Origin: Triplophysa rosa | Lineage: Eukaryota > Chordata > Actinopteri > Cypriniformes > Nemacheilidae | Assembly (NCBI RefSeq): GCF_024868665.1 | Contig: NC_079900.1 | Location: forward strand, 24,432,143-24,496,142 | Direction of reading: 5' to 3' | Length of the DNA: 64,000 nucleotides | Part shown: positions 1 to 10,106 of the stretch, in pieces | How the letters are laid out: each line of letters starts with the position of its first letter | Position numbering within the stretch: position 1 is the stretch's first letter | Translations under genes and position numbers: made by a program | Notes under the pieces: generated by a model | What the model saw: only the letters and a program-made list of their open reading frames with translations | Told to the model about the DNA's origin: nothing | Databases searched by the model: none

Positions 1-1899
1 TCCGGAGGTGTTCGAGCAAATTCCTTTTCTAAAAGAGCAAATTTCTCCAGCGTGGCTGTCCCGCTGTTCTCATGGGTGCAACACACTCATCGAGGAGGGG
101 GACGGACACAATGCCTGCTTCCAGTACAGCTGGGGCAGACGTTGTGGATACTCCTGCCCGCACTGCGTGGCGGTGATGATTCAGACGTTGCTCACGAGGT
201 GGCTGTGTTCCCATCGGGACTCAGCCACCACCTTTTGCTCCCCGTTCCGTCCGCTACGGCAAGCAGTGAGGGTGATATGAGGAGTTACTTAGCGATCCCG
301 CACGTCACAGACGTTACACGCTCGTCTGACCGATTCCCCAGGAGACGGTCCGCCGTCTTATTCCTCAATCACATATTCGGACACGATGCGTGATGATGAG
401 ATGTCTCTTGCAGCATCGGGGGGTGACGTAGCTGCCATCCAGACTCCGACGATTCCTCGGGCTCCCTCCCTCGGGGGGTCGAGCCCAGGAGAAGCGGACG
501 TCGAAATGTCAGCCATGCTTTCCGGGCCGCCGTGAGTGTTGGGTTGCAGTGCCCGCACTGCCCTCTCCCAGCGACTCGCGGCTGGCTAATGGCAGCCTCG
601 GTTGAGCCGCGCTCCACCCCCCTCAGTGCCGTGTTTACCGGAAGTGCATGAGGAACTTAGTAAGACCTGGAACGCCCCTTTCCGGCACGTTTCACGTCAA
701 ACAAAGTTCCGTCACCCTCTCTTCCCTCGAGGTTGAGACAGCTGGAGGATACGCCGTTGTCCCCCAGGTGGAGTATGCCCCGCGTAGCTGCCGTAGAGGC
801 GGCACGGGGGGGGCTCGACCTAGACTCCCGTCCAAAGCATGTGGGGTCTCGGCATTCGGGTTGAGAGAGCTCCACGAGGGTAAGACCGACCCAGCGCGTA
901 TGCAGGAACTCCGCGCCGCCACCGACCTGCTCTACGGGCGACCAAGGTGACACGCGGGCCCTGGGTCGGACGATGTCCACACTTGTGGTCCATGAGAAAC
1001 TCCTCTGGCCGATCCTTGCGCAGATGAGTAGCGCTGAGAAGGTCCGCTATTCTCGACGCACCCGTCTCGCAAGGGGGGGCTGGTTGGTGTTACTGTCGAG
1101 TCGCAGCGGCCCCTCTCACCCCCCGCCCGTCGGGGGCGCGAGACCCGCACGCGCCTCCCCCGGAGGGTTCTCGACAGTAAAGAAGCAGTCCTCCGTGCCG
1201 CGACTCGCCGCCTCGGCCGTCGAGTCCCGTGCACTGTCTGCTTCCCAGCAGCCCTGGTCCTCTTCGACTCCCTCCAGCTCTGGCGCCCCCCACTCAGGGG
1301 CCCCCCCTGGAGGAGACAGGAAGAGGAGACATCGACCCATCAGCAGCCGCGGCGAATGCGGCCCTCATGGGAAGACCTCAGGGGGATCGAGGCTACCATT
1401 GGGCCCGACCCCAGCCACATCGCTGGGAAATCGGATGGGCCTCCGTCTCTCCATCTTGCTGGCCCCCTCCGGGGGGCTAGCGCCCACTTACTCTCAAAAG
1501 GAGAGTTTCCTCTCTCTCTGGGTTACACAGCCACTCTCTACCCTCTGCAGACGGTGAAAGGCAAACTCGACGTTGCATCATGGCGAAGCGCAATGTCGAG
1601 TATAAACACCAGCCCTCAGCACTCTCAGTCAGACAGTGCGTTGAGCTGCGCAGTCGCCAGGCAGGAAAAACAGCAGAGCCGATCTCCTCCCCGGGGGACC
1701 TCCCCCAGGCAAGGAATCCGTACTGCTAGCCATCGAACCAGCCCCCGGGGGGACGATGTAAAAAGATCATACCTTTAGATCCCCGTCTCATTTCTGGGAG
1801 CCTGTCCGGCTTCCCAGGCTGTCAGGCTGGCTAGGAAAGACGATCCAGTCGTCGGCTACGCGATCCAGTCGCCTCACGCAGCAAGTTTCAGGGCATCCG

Positions 1900-2530
1900 A
1901 TATACCTCAGTCAGAGGCTAGGATGTTCCCGTACTTCGGGCGAGGTCGCCACCCTTCTGGTGAAGGGAGTGATCGAGCCCGTCTCACCAGTCCGAATGTT
2001 CAACGGGTTTTACAGCCTGTACTTCATTGTTCCCCAAGAAAGGCGGGGGGTTGCGCCCTATCTTGGTCTATGTGTTCTGAACAGGCACCTATACAATAGC
2101 TGCCTTTCAGGATGATCACCAGAAGCGCATCCTGACGTCCGCCAGGTGTCAGGACTGGTTCATGGCAATCGACCTGAAGGACGCGTACTTCATGTCTCGA
2201 CCTCCTAGACTCGCCTCCGACAGTTCGCGTTCGAGGGAGGGCTTATCAGTCAGGGTCCTCCCCTTCGGTCTAGTCCCTGTCTCCACGATCTTTACGAAGG
2301 TCGTGGAAGCCGCCCTCCTTCCCCTTAGGGAAGGAGGTGTGCGGGTACTAAACTGAGACTCTCGACGAACTGGCTCAGTTTGGCGCACTCTCGAGATCTG
2401 TTGTGTACACACAGGGACCTGGTGCTCCGGCACCTAGATCGGTGGGGCTACAGGTCAACTGAGAAGAGCAAGCTCTCCCCGGTGCAGAACGTCCTCTTTC
2501 TCGGTATGGGAACTCGACTCTGTCCTCATG
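1900..2530 (+). pseudogene. DIRS-like reverse transcriptase fragment
   Basis: The RT core is recognisable: a frame at 2162-2356 carries AIDLKDAYF, the first catalytic-aspartate block, followed by VLPFGL and VEAALLPLRE, matching the RT at 47945-48545. The palm motif expected after VRVLN is destroyed: a stop follows directly, where the other copy reads YLDDW. The flanking sequence is shifted between frames. It is a pseudogene of the RT that makes element cDNA in the DIRS group, and it runs straight into the internal deletion. Confidence 0.75.
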
Positions 2531-2589
2531 AGCGGCCCTGCTCACCCCCCGTCGGGGGGCGCGAGACCCGCGACGAGGAACCCGACTCC

Positions 2590-3107
2590 ACGCGGCCTCC
2601 CAGAGGTAGTGGCGAGGAGATGCCTGAGTGACCCACCCCCGGGCTGGTTGGGACGTCACTCAGGCTAGGGCTTCGGCCACTGGGCGGCTATACGCCCATA
2701 GGTGGCGCCTCTTCTCGCCCGGGCTCTTCTCGGCGAGAAGACCCGCGGAGTTGCTCAGGTCAGGTACGAGCTGTCCCTGTCCTCAAGAGAGACGGGGAGT
2801 AACCTCTCCCCCTCCACACTGGGAATGTATGTAGCCGCTACGGCCGCTCATACATGACCACAAGTGCTGGGTAGCCCTCTGGGACAGCAGACCTGGTCAT
2901 TAGGTTCCGAAGGGGCGGAGAGGGTGACCACCTTATCCGCGCCCGTACCCTCTTGCAACCTAGGTGGCGGCCTCAAGAGGCCCCGCCCCCTTCGAGCCTC
3001 TCAGGGGTTGCCGCTCTTTCTCAGTCTTGATAAAGACGGCTTTCCTCATGGGCCTCACCTCCAAGAGGGTAGGGGATCTACAAGCACCCTCCGTGTCCAC
3101 AGATTGC
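2590..3107 (+). pseudogene. Tyrosine recombinase N-terminal fragment (DIRS-like)
   Basis: Sequence from about 2590 matches 49640-50140 of the second DIRS copy, including the stretch around the SQARA motif near 2662 and the MALAFIKRVGDL equivalent near 3040-3080. Frames are broken and the C-terminal half carrying the HxxR and tyrosine motifs is missing. The match ends near 3107, where unrelated AT-rich DNA and then a tandem satellite begin. Confidence 0.65.
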
Positions 3108-3160
3108 TAGACTTATAATTAGTAGTATATAGATATATATAGATAATCTATAGATAGATA

Positions 3161-3730
3161 AATAATGTTTCTATAGGCATTTGAAGTGGAAAAATGTGTA
3201 TTTCTCCAAAACGCTACAGTAAAATAAGTCCATATATGGTGTGCATATAGTGTGGGATGGCCCCTACAGAAATCCATCATCAGTTTTTTCTACTTATTAG
3301 AAATAATGTTTCTATAGGCATTTGAAGTGGAAAAATGTGTATTTCTCCAAAACGCTACAGTAAAATAAGTCCATATATGGTGTGCATATAGTGTGGGATG
3401 GCCCCTACAGAAATCCATCATCAGTTTTTTCTACTTATTAGAAATAATGTTTCTATAGGCATTTGAAGTGGAAAAATGTGTATTTCTCCAAAACGCTACA
3501 GTAAAATAAGTCCATATATGGTGTGCATATAGTGTGGGATGGCCCCTACAGAAATCCATCATCAGTTTTTTCTACTTATTAGAAATAATGTTTCTATAGG
3601 CATTTGAAGTGGAAAAATGTGTATTTCTCCAAAATGCTACAGTAAAATAAGTCCATATATGGTGTGCATATAGAGTGGGATGGCCCCTATAGAAACCCAC
3701 CATCAGTTTTTTCTACTTTCTACTTATAGA
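3161..3730. repeat. 141-bp tandem satellite, four copies
   Basis: Unit starts fall at 3161, 3302, 3443 and 3584, an exact 141-bp period. A fifth, diverged start lies at 3731 after a 6-bp insertion. Each unit begins AATAATGTTTCTATAGGCAT and contains TCCATATATGGTGTGCATAT. Copies 1 to 3 look identical by eye; copy 4 has a few substitutions. The array abuts the truncated DIRS copy through about 50 bases of TATA-rich DNA (3108-3160). Confidence 0.92.
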
Positions 3731-5544
3731 AATAATGTTTGTATAGTCAATTATATTGGAATAATATTTTTCAAACAAAATGCTTTCAAAAAACATACTG
3801 TAATTAAATCTGTTCAAATCCATGGGTACTGTAATTGCAAACTGCATAAACAGTTTTATTTGCAGGACAAAGGTCTAGAAGGCATTAAAATAATACATAT
3901 TTAAGATACAGACAGAGACATTGGTTTCACAATATAACGTTACAGCAATCATAATGCAAACATTCGGAGAAAAAAACCTGCATAAATTACGACAAAAACG
4001 AGATATTCTAAACGTAAAACAAGAAATATGTTATTGACAAGAGACGCGGATCATCTACATTTAAATAAAGCTTTACAAGCGGTGTTCCTGTAATGTACCG
4101 TAAACCACTCAATAAGCGCGCATCTGAACCTAAACGGCGGCTGGCTTGACCGTGTATTTTCAAACCGCGGCTGGCTTGACCGCAGTACGGAAGCCCCAAA
4201 GGACCTAAAGTTCTCCAGTCGCAACACAGACGGAATGCATTATTAATGAAAGACAAGATGTGTGAAAGTTTTGTAATGCAACGAGGTTGATATGTATCCT
4301 CACGCTTTTTTATTGCGCATACGGAATTTTTTACATTTCCTAGTGGGTATACGGCGTATACTTGCGTATCACTTAGACTACACCACTGCACTTAGCCTTA
4401 CGTTGCTTTTGGGAAACGCAGATGTTAGCTGAGTGCTTTAGTTCATTACAAAAATTTCCAATATTCCACGATCCAATATGCTGACTGATACTAACAAATG
4501 CCAGCAGGGCTTTCACATATAGATGACACCTTATGTTTACAAGAACTTCACAGTTTGTATGTGCCTGCTTGTGTGTATTTGCAAGTCTGTGGAGTCGAGA
4601 GATTTTCAGTTAAGAGTGAGGCTTTTTGGGGACAACTTCTGGAAATACAGTACATAATGCATGTAGACAAAATAGGAAGTGCATATAGATATTAAGAGAT
4701 GTCACTTGCTGTAGGCTACTTGCTATATTGTCTTAATGCATTAGACATTCCCCGAAAAAACTCGACTCCACAATGCTTTGTGCAGGGCAATAAAATTAAA
4801 TATAATTTCTGTTCTTTTAGTGACTTAATGTGAATAATACACATATATTTTGCCACCTAATCATTATTCAAAATACTCTTGAATAAACCTGTTACTTGCT
4901 GATATCAGAGAGTGAGTGCAACAGTATTTGTCTCAGTATGTACACCAGGATGCCCTCAATGTAGACTGAATGAGGATGGATTTCTGTGTGTCAGCCTCCT
5001 CCACCACATCCTCCAACTGTAACGGGATCATTGTATGCTTAATCACCTCCCATTACTCTGACTGACAGTGCTTGTCCAGGTCTCAGGTTTGTAGGCATTG
5101 GCAACACTGCACTTGAGCGTGCATGAGTCAGAGGCAGGTACCAGCGAGTAAATTGGTGCATGTCTGCACACGTATGCGTGCATCTGTCTGTAAATAGTGA
5201 GAAGATGAGGTGAGAGGCCCGGAAAAGATATGTTGATTTGAAGCAGAGTGGATTAAGCTCACTAGGAAATTACTGCCAAGGACAACCCTTCAGGAAAAAA
5301 CAATCCCATCATGCATCTTGTAAAACATGTACTGAATGGGATCCAAACACATTTATAAAGCTGCACCTGAACCGCAGTGCAGACGTGAATAAGCTTTGTC
5401 TGAGTGTGCTGAGGGCATTCAACCACGCCCAAAGTTCACCCAACTGAAGTGAGGTCAACGTCTTCGTGTCCTGTTCCAAATCATTTCAATAATACATTCC
5501 AAGACATTTGGTAAACGGTACCTCTTCTTAATCTCACACCTCAT

Positions 5545-5546
<2 letters not shown>
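3731..5546. other. No gene recognised
   Basis: AT-rich noncoding DNA. A short duplicated segment, GCGGCTGGCTTGACCG, occurs twice near 4136 and 4167. Small open frames here show no family resemblance, codon pattern or splice context. Confidence 0.6.

Positions 5547-5586
<40 letters not shown>
5547..5586. repeat. (AG)n microsatellite
   Basis: Uninterrupted AG dinucleotide run of about 40 bases. It forces a poly-Ser/Leu stretch into the opposite-strand open frame, which is therefore not a gene. Confidence 0.95.
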
Positions 5587-5587
<1 letters not shown>

Positions 5588-5690
5588 AGACAAGGCTGCT
5601 TTGAAGCTTTGTTAAAAGCGAGGGAGCAAGGACAGGGCAAAGAAAATAGATTGCACTTTTCATCTTCTCTTGTGAGCAGTTGTGCTGCTA

Positions 5691-6260
5691 CACTGTAAAA
5701 AAAATCTGTAAAAAAACGGTAAAAAGTCTGGCAGCAGAGTTTCCAGACATATTCTGTTAAATGACAGCAAATAACCATTTCACAAAATTACATGCAATAA
5801 CTGTAAAAATACGAAATACAATTTACAGTCAAAATTAATTAAATTACAGTATATTACTGTTGATAATTAGTTTTTAAACCATGGGAAAACTGAAAAATGA
5901 TGTCAAATTACATAGAAAACAACTGACTTTCAGGTTAATCTCTGTAAATGTAGGGTTTTAATTAATTATTTTATAAAAATGCTCTGTCCATCTACAGTAA
6001 TTTGTTTTCAAAATATTGTGTTTCAATGTACAATAACCAATAAATAATTTATAAAAACGCAGTAAGTGCGTAGATTCAAAACCAAATGTTTGTATACTTA
6101 CAGGATTAATCTGTCTTTTTACAGAAAAAAAATCTATTTTTTCAACTAATCTTTGTAAATAAAAGGTATTTAGTATTTATTTTATGAAACCGCTGTCTAT
6201 CTACAATAATTTACAGTTAAAATGCAGATATTATAAGCTACAATAACCAAGCAACATTAT
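5691..6260. repeat. CACTG-type transposon terminus with subterminal repeats (left end)
   Basis: The terminus reads CACTGTAAAAAAAATCTG, preceded by TA. For several hundred bases inward, short CTGTAAA/TTTACAG motifs recur in both orientations. Termini starting CACTG with short subterminal repeats are typical of EnSpm/CACTA-like DNA transposons and their MITEs. The inverted counterpart could be the end at 20470, or this could be a short MITE whose other end has decayed. Confidence 0.5.
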
Positions 6261-6779
6261 ATTAAAACAAAGTATGCACATATTGCAAAGACAAATGTGT
6301 GTAGATATACAATTTTATTTGTTCAATTTTCAGAAGTATCATACTTGAAAATCACACTTAAATATATCATTTCAATTGAAATTTCTGAAAAATATATGTA
6401 TTCTTGTGCATTTTAAAGGAACCTGCACATTCACTGTATTAGAAGCACTGTATGTGAAGATATATGAATTAAATTACAGGGAATACATGCTTAGTACATT
6501 ATTTAGAACATGCAAAAACACCTACATTAAAAGGTACTAGCTAAAAAACATTTATTCTTTATGTAAATGTCTAACAAAACAGCAATATTTACATTTTCTC
6601 CAAAGCAACATTCAAATTAAGAGAACAATAGAAACATCAATAAGCGCAGTAACAAGTCCAAGTTAGCCTATAGCACAGTACATGTGGCATGCAGCACAGA
6701 AAAACAGAGTATTAATCAGTCAAGTGTTCATAAAGATGCATTTGGCCATTTCTTAAAAATGGGTGGAGTTAGGCAGTTT

Positions 6780-7640
6780 ATTCCAAGAGCAGGCAATAGT
6801 CAAAGTATAGGTCCATGAAATTGAATTTGGGATAACTGCAGAACACAAGTTTCTGGATGGCACATAGGTCTGAAGTAGTGAATTTAGGTATGGGGTGCAG
6901 AGCCAGTGGTTGTTCTGTAGCTGTCACATGGTCTCTTTGGCTTGTTAAAGACAACTTTTGCTGCTGCATTCTGGATCAGAGGTTTAACAGTGCAGAGCAT
7001 TACAATAGTCCCGTCTGGATAGAGCAAGAGTTCGGACAAGGAGTTGTGTAGCATGCTCCGATAGTAAGCCTGTTCCTTCTATGTTGTCCAAGGCAAATGT
7101 GCAGGATCGGGCAAAGCCACATGGTCTGTGAAGTTTGTGTGTCAATTATAACACCAAGGTTGGGTTGGTTGAAATTCAACATGTGCAGTTCTGTTTTGGT
7201 CAAGGTTGAGTTGAAGGCCATTCATTATCCAGCAAGAAGTTTCTATCCAGCAGGATGAGATGTGTGCAGCAACCATCAGAGCATCCAGCTGGAATGAGAG
7301 GTAAAGACACATGTCATCAGGATAGCAGTGATATGAAAAGCCATGCATGTTTCTGAATTACAGTCATGACATATACATGGAGAGGGGAAGTGGTCTGAGC
7401 ACTGAACAACCTGGAGGACCTACTTGTGAAAGAAAACTTGAACCACTGAAGTGCAGTTTCTGAGACATGATGGTTGAAAGGACAATCTGGAGGATGATTG
7501 TCAAAAGGAGCAGACAGATTCAGCAAAAGGAGTGCAGATGATTTAGACCCTGCTCTGCTCACCAGACTAGTTGCTGTCCAGGTGGTTGTTCTGTGTAAGT
7601 AAAACAGACTTGGTTGAACACGACTCATAATTTTTTTATT
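6780..7640 (-). pseudogene. Degenerate CR1/L2-group LINE reverse transcriptase
   Basis: Antisense open frames at 7317-7628 and 7142-7348 carry worn RT motifs: LLLLNLSAPFD, matching the LLDLSAAFDTV block of fish LINEs, then HCYPDDMCLYL, a mutated YADD palm motif at about 7313-7324, then MNGLQLNLDQNRT, matching the block that follows it in L2-type enzymes. The C-terminal RT-distal region is only faintly visible down to about 6780. Multiple frameshifts and stops are present and no 5' or 3' terminus can be fixed. The copy is dead. Confidence 0.6.
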
Positions 7641-8138
7641 ATTAATACAATTATTTGATAAAGTGTTTTACAACCAAAATGTTTGTTTTTATCTGAAAAT
7701 AAATATTTTTAAACCAAGGTCCAAATAACATGGTTTTATGATTGTCTAAATCAGATCTCTCTGTTCAACTGGTAACAGGAAACCACATCCTGCATCAACA
7801 AAATACACAAAAAATAAAATAAATAAATAATTACATATTGACACCAGTATAATTACAGTGTCTGCAAGAATTGTCTTGCAAAGCAATAATTATAATTTTT
7901 TCCCAAAGTGATTTGAAAAGGTTTAGTATACCTGCAGTATTGTAAGAGATGTTTTCCTAGCATTACCAGATAGCTGGAGCAGGGAACTAGTAAAGTTCAA
8001 GCTTCTATTGATAGTAATCATGAACAAAAATCCTTTTTGGCCCATGGTTTAATATACTAAGGCAACTAAGCTATTCTTTTATGAAGTAGCTACATTCAAA
8101 GGAACATTTAGGCATTTTTATATCAACATTTTACTTAC
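7641..8138. other. No gene recognised
   Basis: AT-rich DNA with no repeat family or coding pattern that I can support. Confidence 0.5.
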
Positions 8139-8364
8139 CCCCCATACGATCCAAGATGTGTTTTTCTTTCTTCTGCACATTACTGAGGTTTTTAGAACTT
8201 TTTGTCCCAGATCTGTTGAGCCACAGAAAGCATTTGAGTTGATATACAAACACTTTGATGGTCAAAAAAAAAGATTCAGAAATCATTAAGGTAATCCAAA
8301 TGGCTCCAGTTAATATCTTCTGAAACACTGAACTGTTCCTTTTACTATAAACTTTTGCATCCAT
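8139..8364 (-). other. Putative exon encoding a hydrophobic segment
   Basis: On the - strand an ATG-started frame of about 75 codons ends exactly at a consensus donor (GTAAGT, complement of 8133-8138). The peptide has a long hydrophobic stretch that could form one or two membrane segments, then a Lys-rich tail (QKKEKH). No clear acceptor precedes it, so it could be a first coding exon. I do not recognise the protein, and a chance open frame cannot be excluded. Confidence 0.2.
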
Positions 8365-8662
8365 TTAAAATGACAATGACGGCAGAGATTACACGTTATA
8401 GATTCCTTTAGAAGTGCTTCTCATACAATACAATTCACATCTTTTCATGCAGGTGTTTTATACTGATTTTGGTTTTAAATGGTCCTTGGTTTGTTTATTC
8501 ACCCCTTACCATGTAGGAACTAAAAATAATTTCAAAAAAGCAAGAACTGTTTGCAAAAGTAGTTCACAACAGCTGCATTAAAATAAAAATAATTTACGGT
8601 ATTACAAGAGAAAACTACATTTTACAATAGATGGGTGGATCTGACACAATGGAGACACTTAC

Positions 8663-8756
8663 TGTTGCGAAACCAAACCTTCCTGAGCCACAGTAGCATC
8701 ATGATGATAAAATGGATATACAGTATAAAAAAGCGCAACATCATCAGAAGACTTCT
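8663..8756 (-). other. Putative upstream exon encoding a hydrophobic segment
   Basis: On the - strand a T-rich tract and AG at about 8757-8758 precede a 94-base open stretch that ends at a GTAAGT donor (complement of 8657-8662). The peptide is strongly hydrophobic (LRFFILYIHFIIMMLL). It lies upstream of the putative exon at 8139-8364 on the same strand. Without expression data this is only a weak suggestion of a small membrane-protein transcript. Confidence 0.15.
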
Positions 8757-9056
8757 CTATGCAGATTAAAAAAAAAAAACTCGTCACACACCTGGATTGC
8801 CATGCTCATCTGTTATAGATCTTTAGTCTTTCCACGTGACCTGGAATAATAATATATAATAAACAAACAATAATATTACTTTTCATTACATTCTTGCATT
8901 ACAGAATAATATGTTCCACTGAGACAGTGATCTGAAAGCCTGGAAAGGCCAAAACAATAATGTTTTCATCTGCCATCTGACTTGTATTTAATATTATATT
9001 ATTTATATAAAGTCAATATATATTAGTACTTTGACTTAGCCACTGCATAGTGTAAC

Positions 9057-10098
9057 TAGGGTTGGTAATTGAAAATCAATTCCGATTCCAAATTGGCTAG
9101 GAATCGGATCGGAAACAAAATGTCACGAATAGGCAGGTGAGAAGAACCCAATTGCAGGCAGCAGTGAAGGGGTTAACAAAAACAAGACTATTACATAAAG
9201 CACAAAACAAAACCCACGATGGGGAAAAACTGATAAACAGGAACACAGGATAACCTGGACGAAGACTAACTGAGACTAAACTGAACTAAAACAACACTTG
9301 ACATAAACTAAACTCAAACACTTACTGAGAATAGACAGGACAATCCACACAGGAAATCGAACTTGGAAAAGACAGCCAGGGTACATCAACACAGAACGCA
9401 GCAAGACACACCAAACACAATGACCGAACACAGGACAAAGAAACATGAGGGTTTAAATAGGGAAGACAAACGAGGGATAACGAGCAAGGGCAGGTGTAGA
9501 ACATAAGACACAAGAGGGAGACAATACAGGAAACGAGAGGGGCGGGGCCAATGACAGGACACTGGAGAGAACGCATATTATTGTCAAAAGGACAATAATA
9601 TGTTTCTCTCCACACATAACCAAAGACTTTGCCATGGCTCTGCTACAGGACCAAGAAAAACATGACTACGGAAGCAGAGCCATGACACAAAAGGAATAGG
9701 AATCGGACACTTGAGATTAAAATTTTAAATCCTCTTATCAACTCCTGTGTGCATATTTTCAGAAAAGTTGCATGATCTGCTGATATCTCAATAAAAGCCC
9801 TTATGAAAATTAACAATATTTTTACTGTAGTAAGCATAGTTTATCTATGGTATTTGCATTAAAACAAATTAACGATAGATTCATTATAGTTACAACCGTT
9901 TAACCATGATGTAGTTCAACTATATATATTTTTGCAAACAAGTCAATAAGCAAGCAGGCTAAATGACCATACAGGTTGATATCTAAATGTTTTACTTCAA
10001 CTGTGGAATCGAAACTGGGAATAGATAAGAATCGAAATCGATAAGCAGAATCGTAATTGGAATCGTAATCGATAAAATTCAAACAATTCCCAACCCTA
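9057..10098. mobile_element. hAT-type non-autonomous element with nested solo LTR
   Basis: The ends are inverted: TAGGGTTGGTAATTG at the left, and TAGGGTTGGGAATTG when the right end is read on the other strand. The flanks are AGTGTAAC (9049-9056) and GGTGTAAC (10099-10106), an 8-bp target duplication with one mismatch, as expected for hAT elements. The interior carries the GAATCG/CGATTC-rich sequence typical of this fish MITE class. It was later interrupted by the solo LTR at 9121-9687. No transposase frame is present. Confidence 0.75.
9121..9687 (-). mobile_element. Solo LTR (TGTCACG...TGACA ends)
   Basis: The unit begins TGTCACGAAT, ends CATGACA, and is flanked by a 5-bp direct repeat CAAAA (9116-9120 and 9688-9692). 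It resembles the unit at 28142-28749, including AGTGAAGGGGTTAACAAA near the left end. The promoter-like GGTTTAAATAGGG near 9450 suggests transcription on the - strand. A terminal TG...CA pair with a 5-bp duplication fits a recombined solo LTR. No internal retroelement sequence remains. Confidence 0.7.
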
Positions 10099-10106
10099 GG
10101 TGTAAC

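Larger units (their letters stand above)
1..3107 (+). mobile_element. Degenerate DIRS-like retrotransposon, 5' part and RT, internally deleted and 3'-truncated
   Basis: This block aligns by eye, collinear and on the same strand, with the better copy at 46440-50140. The opening bases match the region just inside that copy's left terminal repeat, so the left terminus lies before the window. Gag-like sequence occupies about 360-1750 and reverse transcriptase about 1900-2530. The text then jumps at about 2535-2590 to sequence equivalent to about 49640, so roughly 1.1 kb covering RNase H is missing. Recombinase-like sequence follows from about 2590 and stops near 3107; the rest of the recombinase, the internal complementary region and the right terminal repeat are absent. 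No long open frame survives. This is a dead copy, older or more damaged than the one at 46 kb. Confidence 0.8.

Noticed and set aside
8..1778. Several overlapping open frames on both strands in GC-rich sequence
   Set aside because: They are shadows of decayed DIRS gag-like sequence; no frame has a coherent product.
3161..3730. Regular repeats considered as a CRISPR-like array
   Set aside because: Units are contiguous 141-bp copies without variable spacers, and the context is a fish genome; it is a satellite.
5455..5778. 107-codon - strand frame with a Ser/Leu run
   Set aside because: The run is the (AG)n microsatellite and the rest has no family features.
9322..9635. Open frames rich in Cys and Leu within 9121-9687
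   Set aside because: They lie wholly inside the solo LTR.
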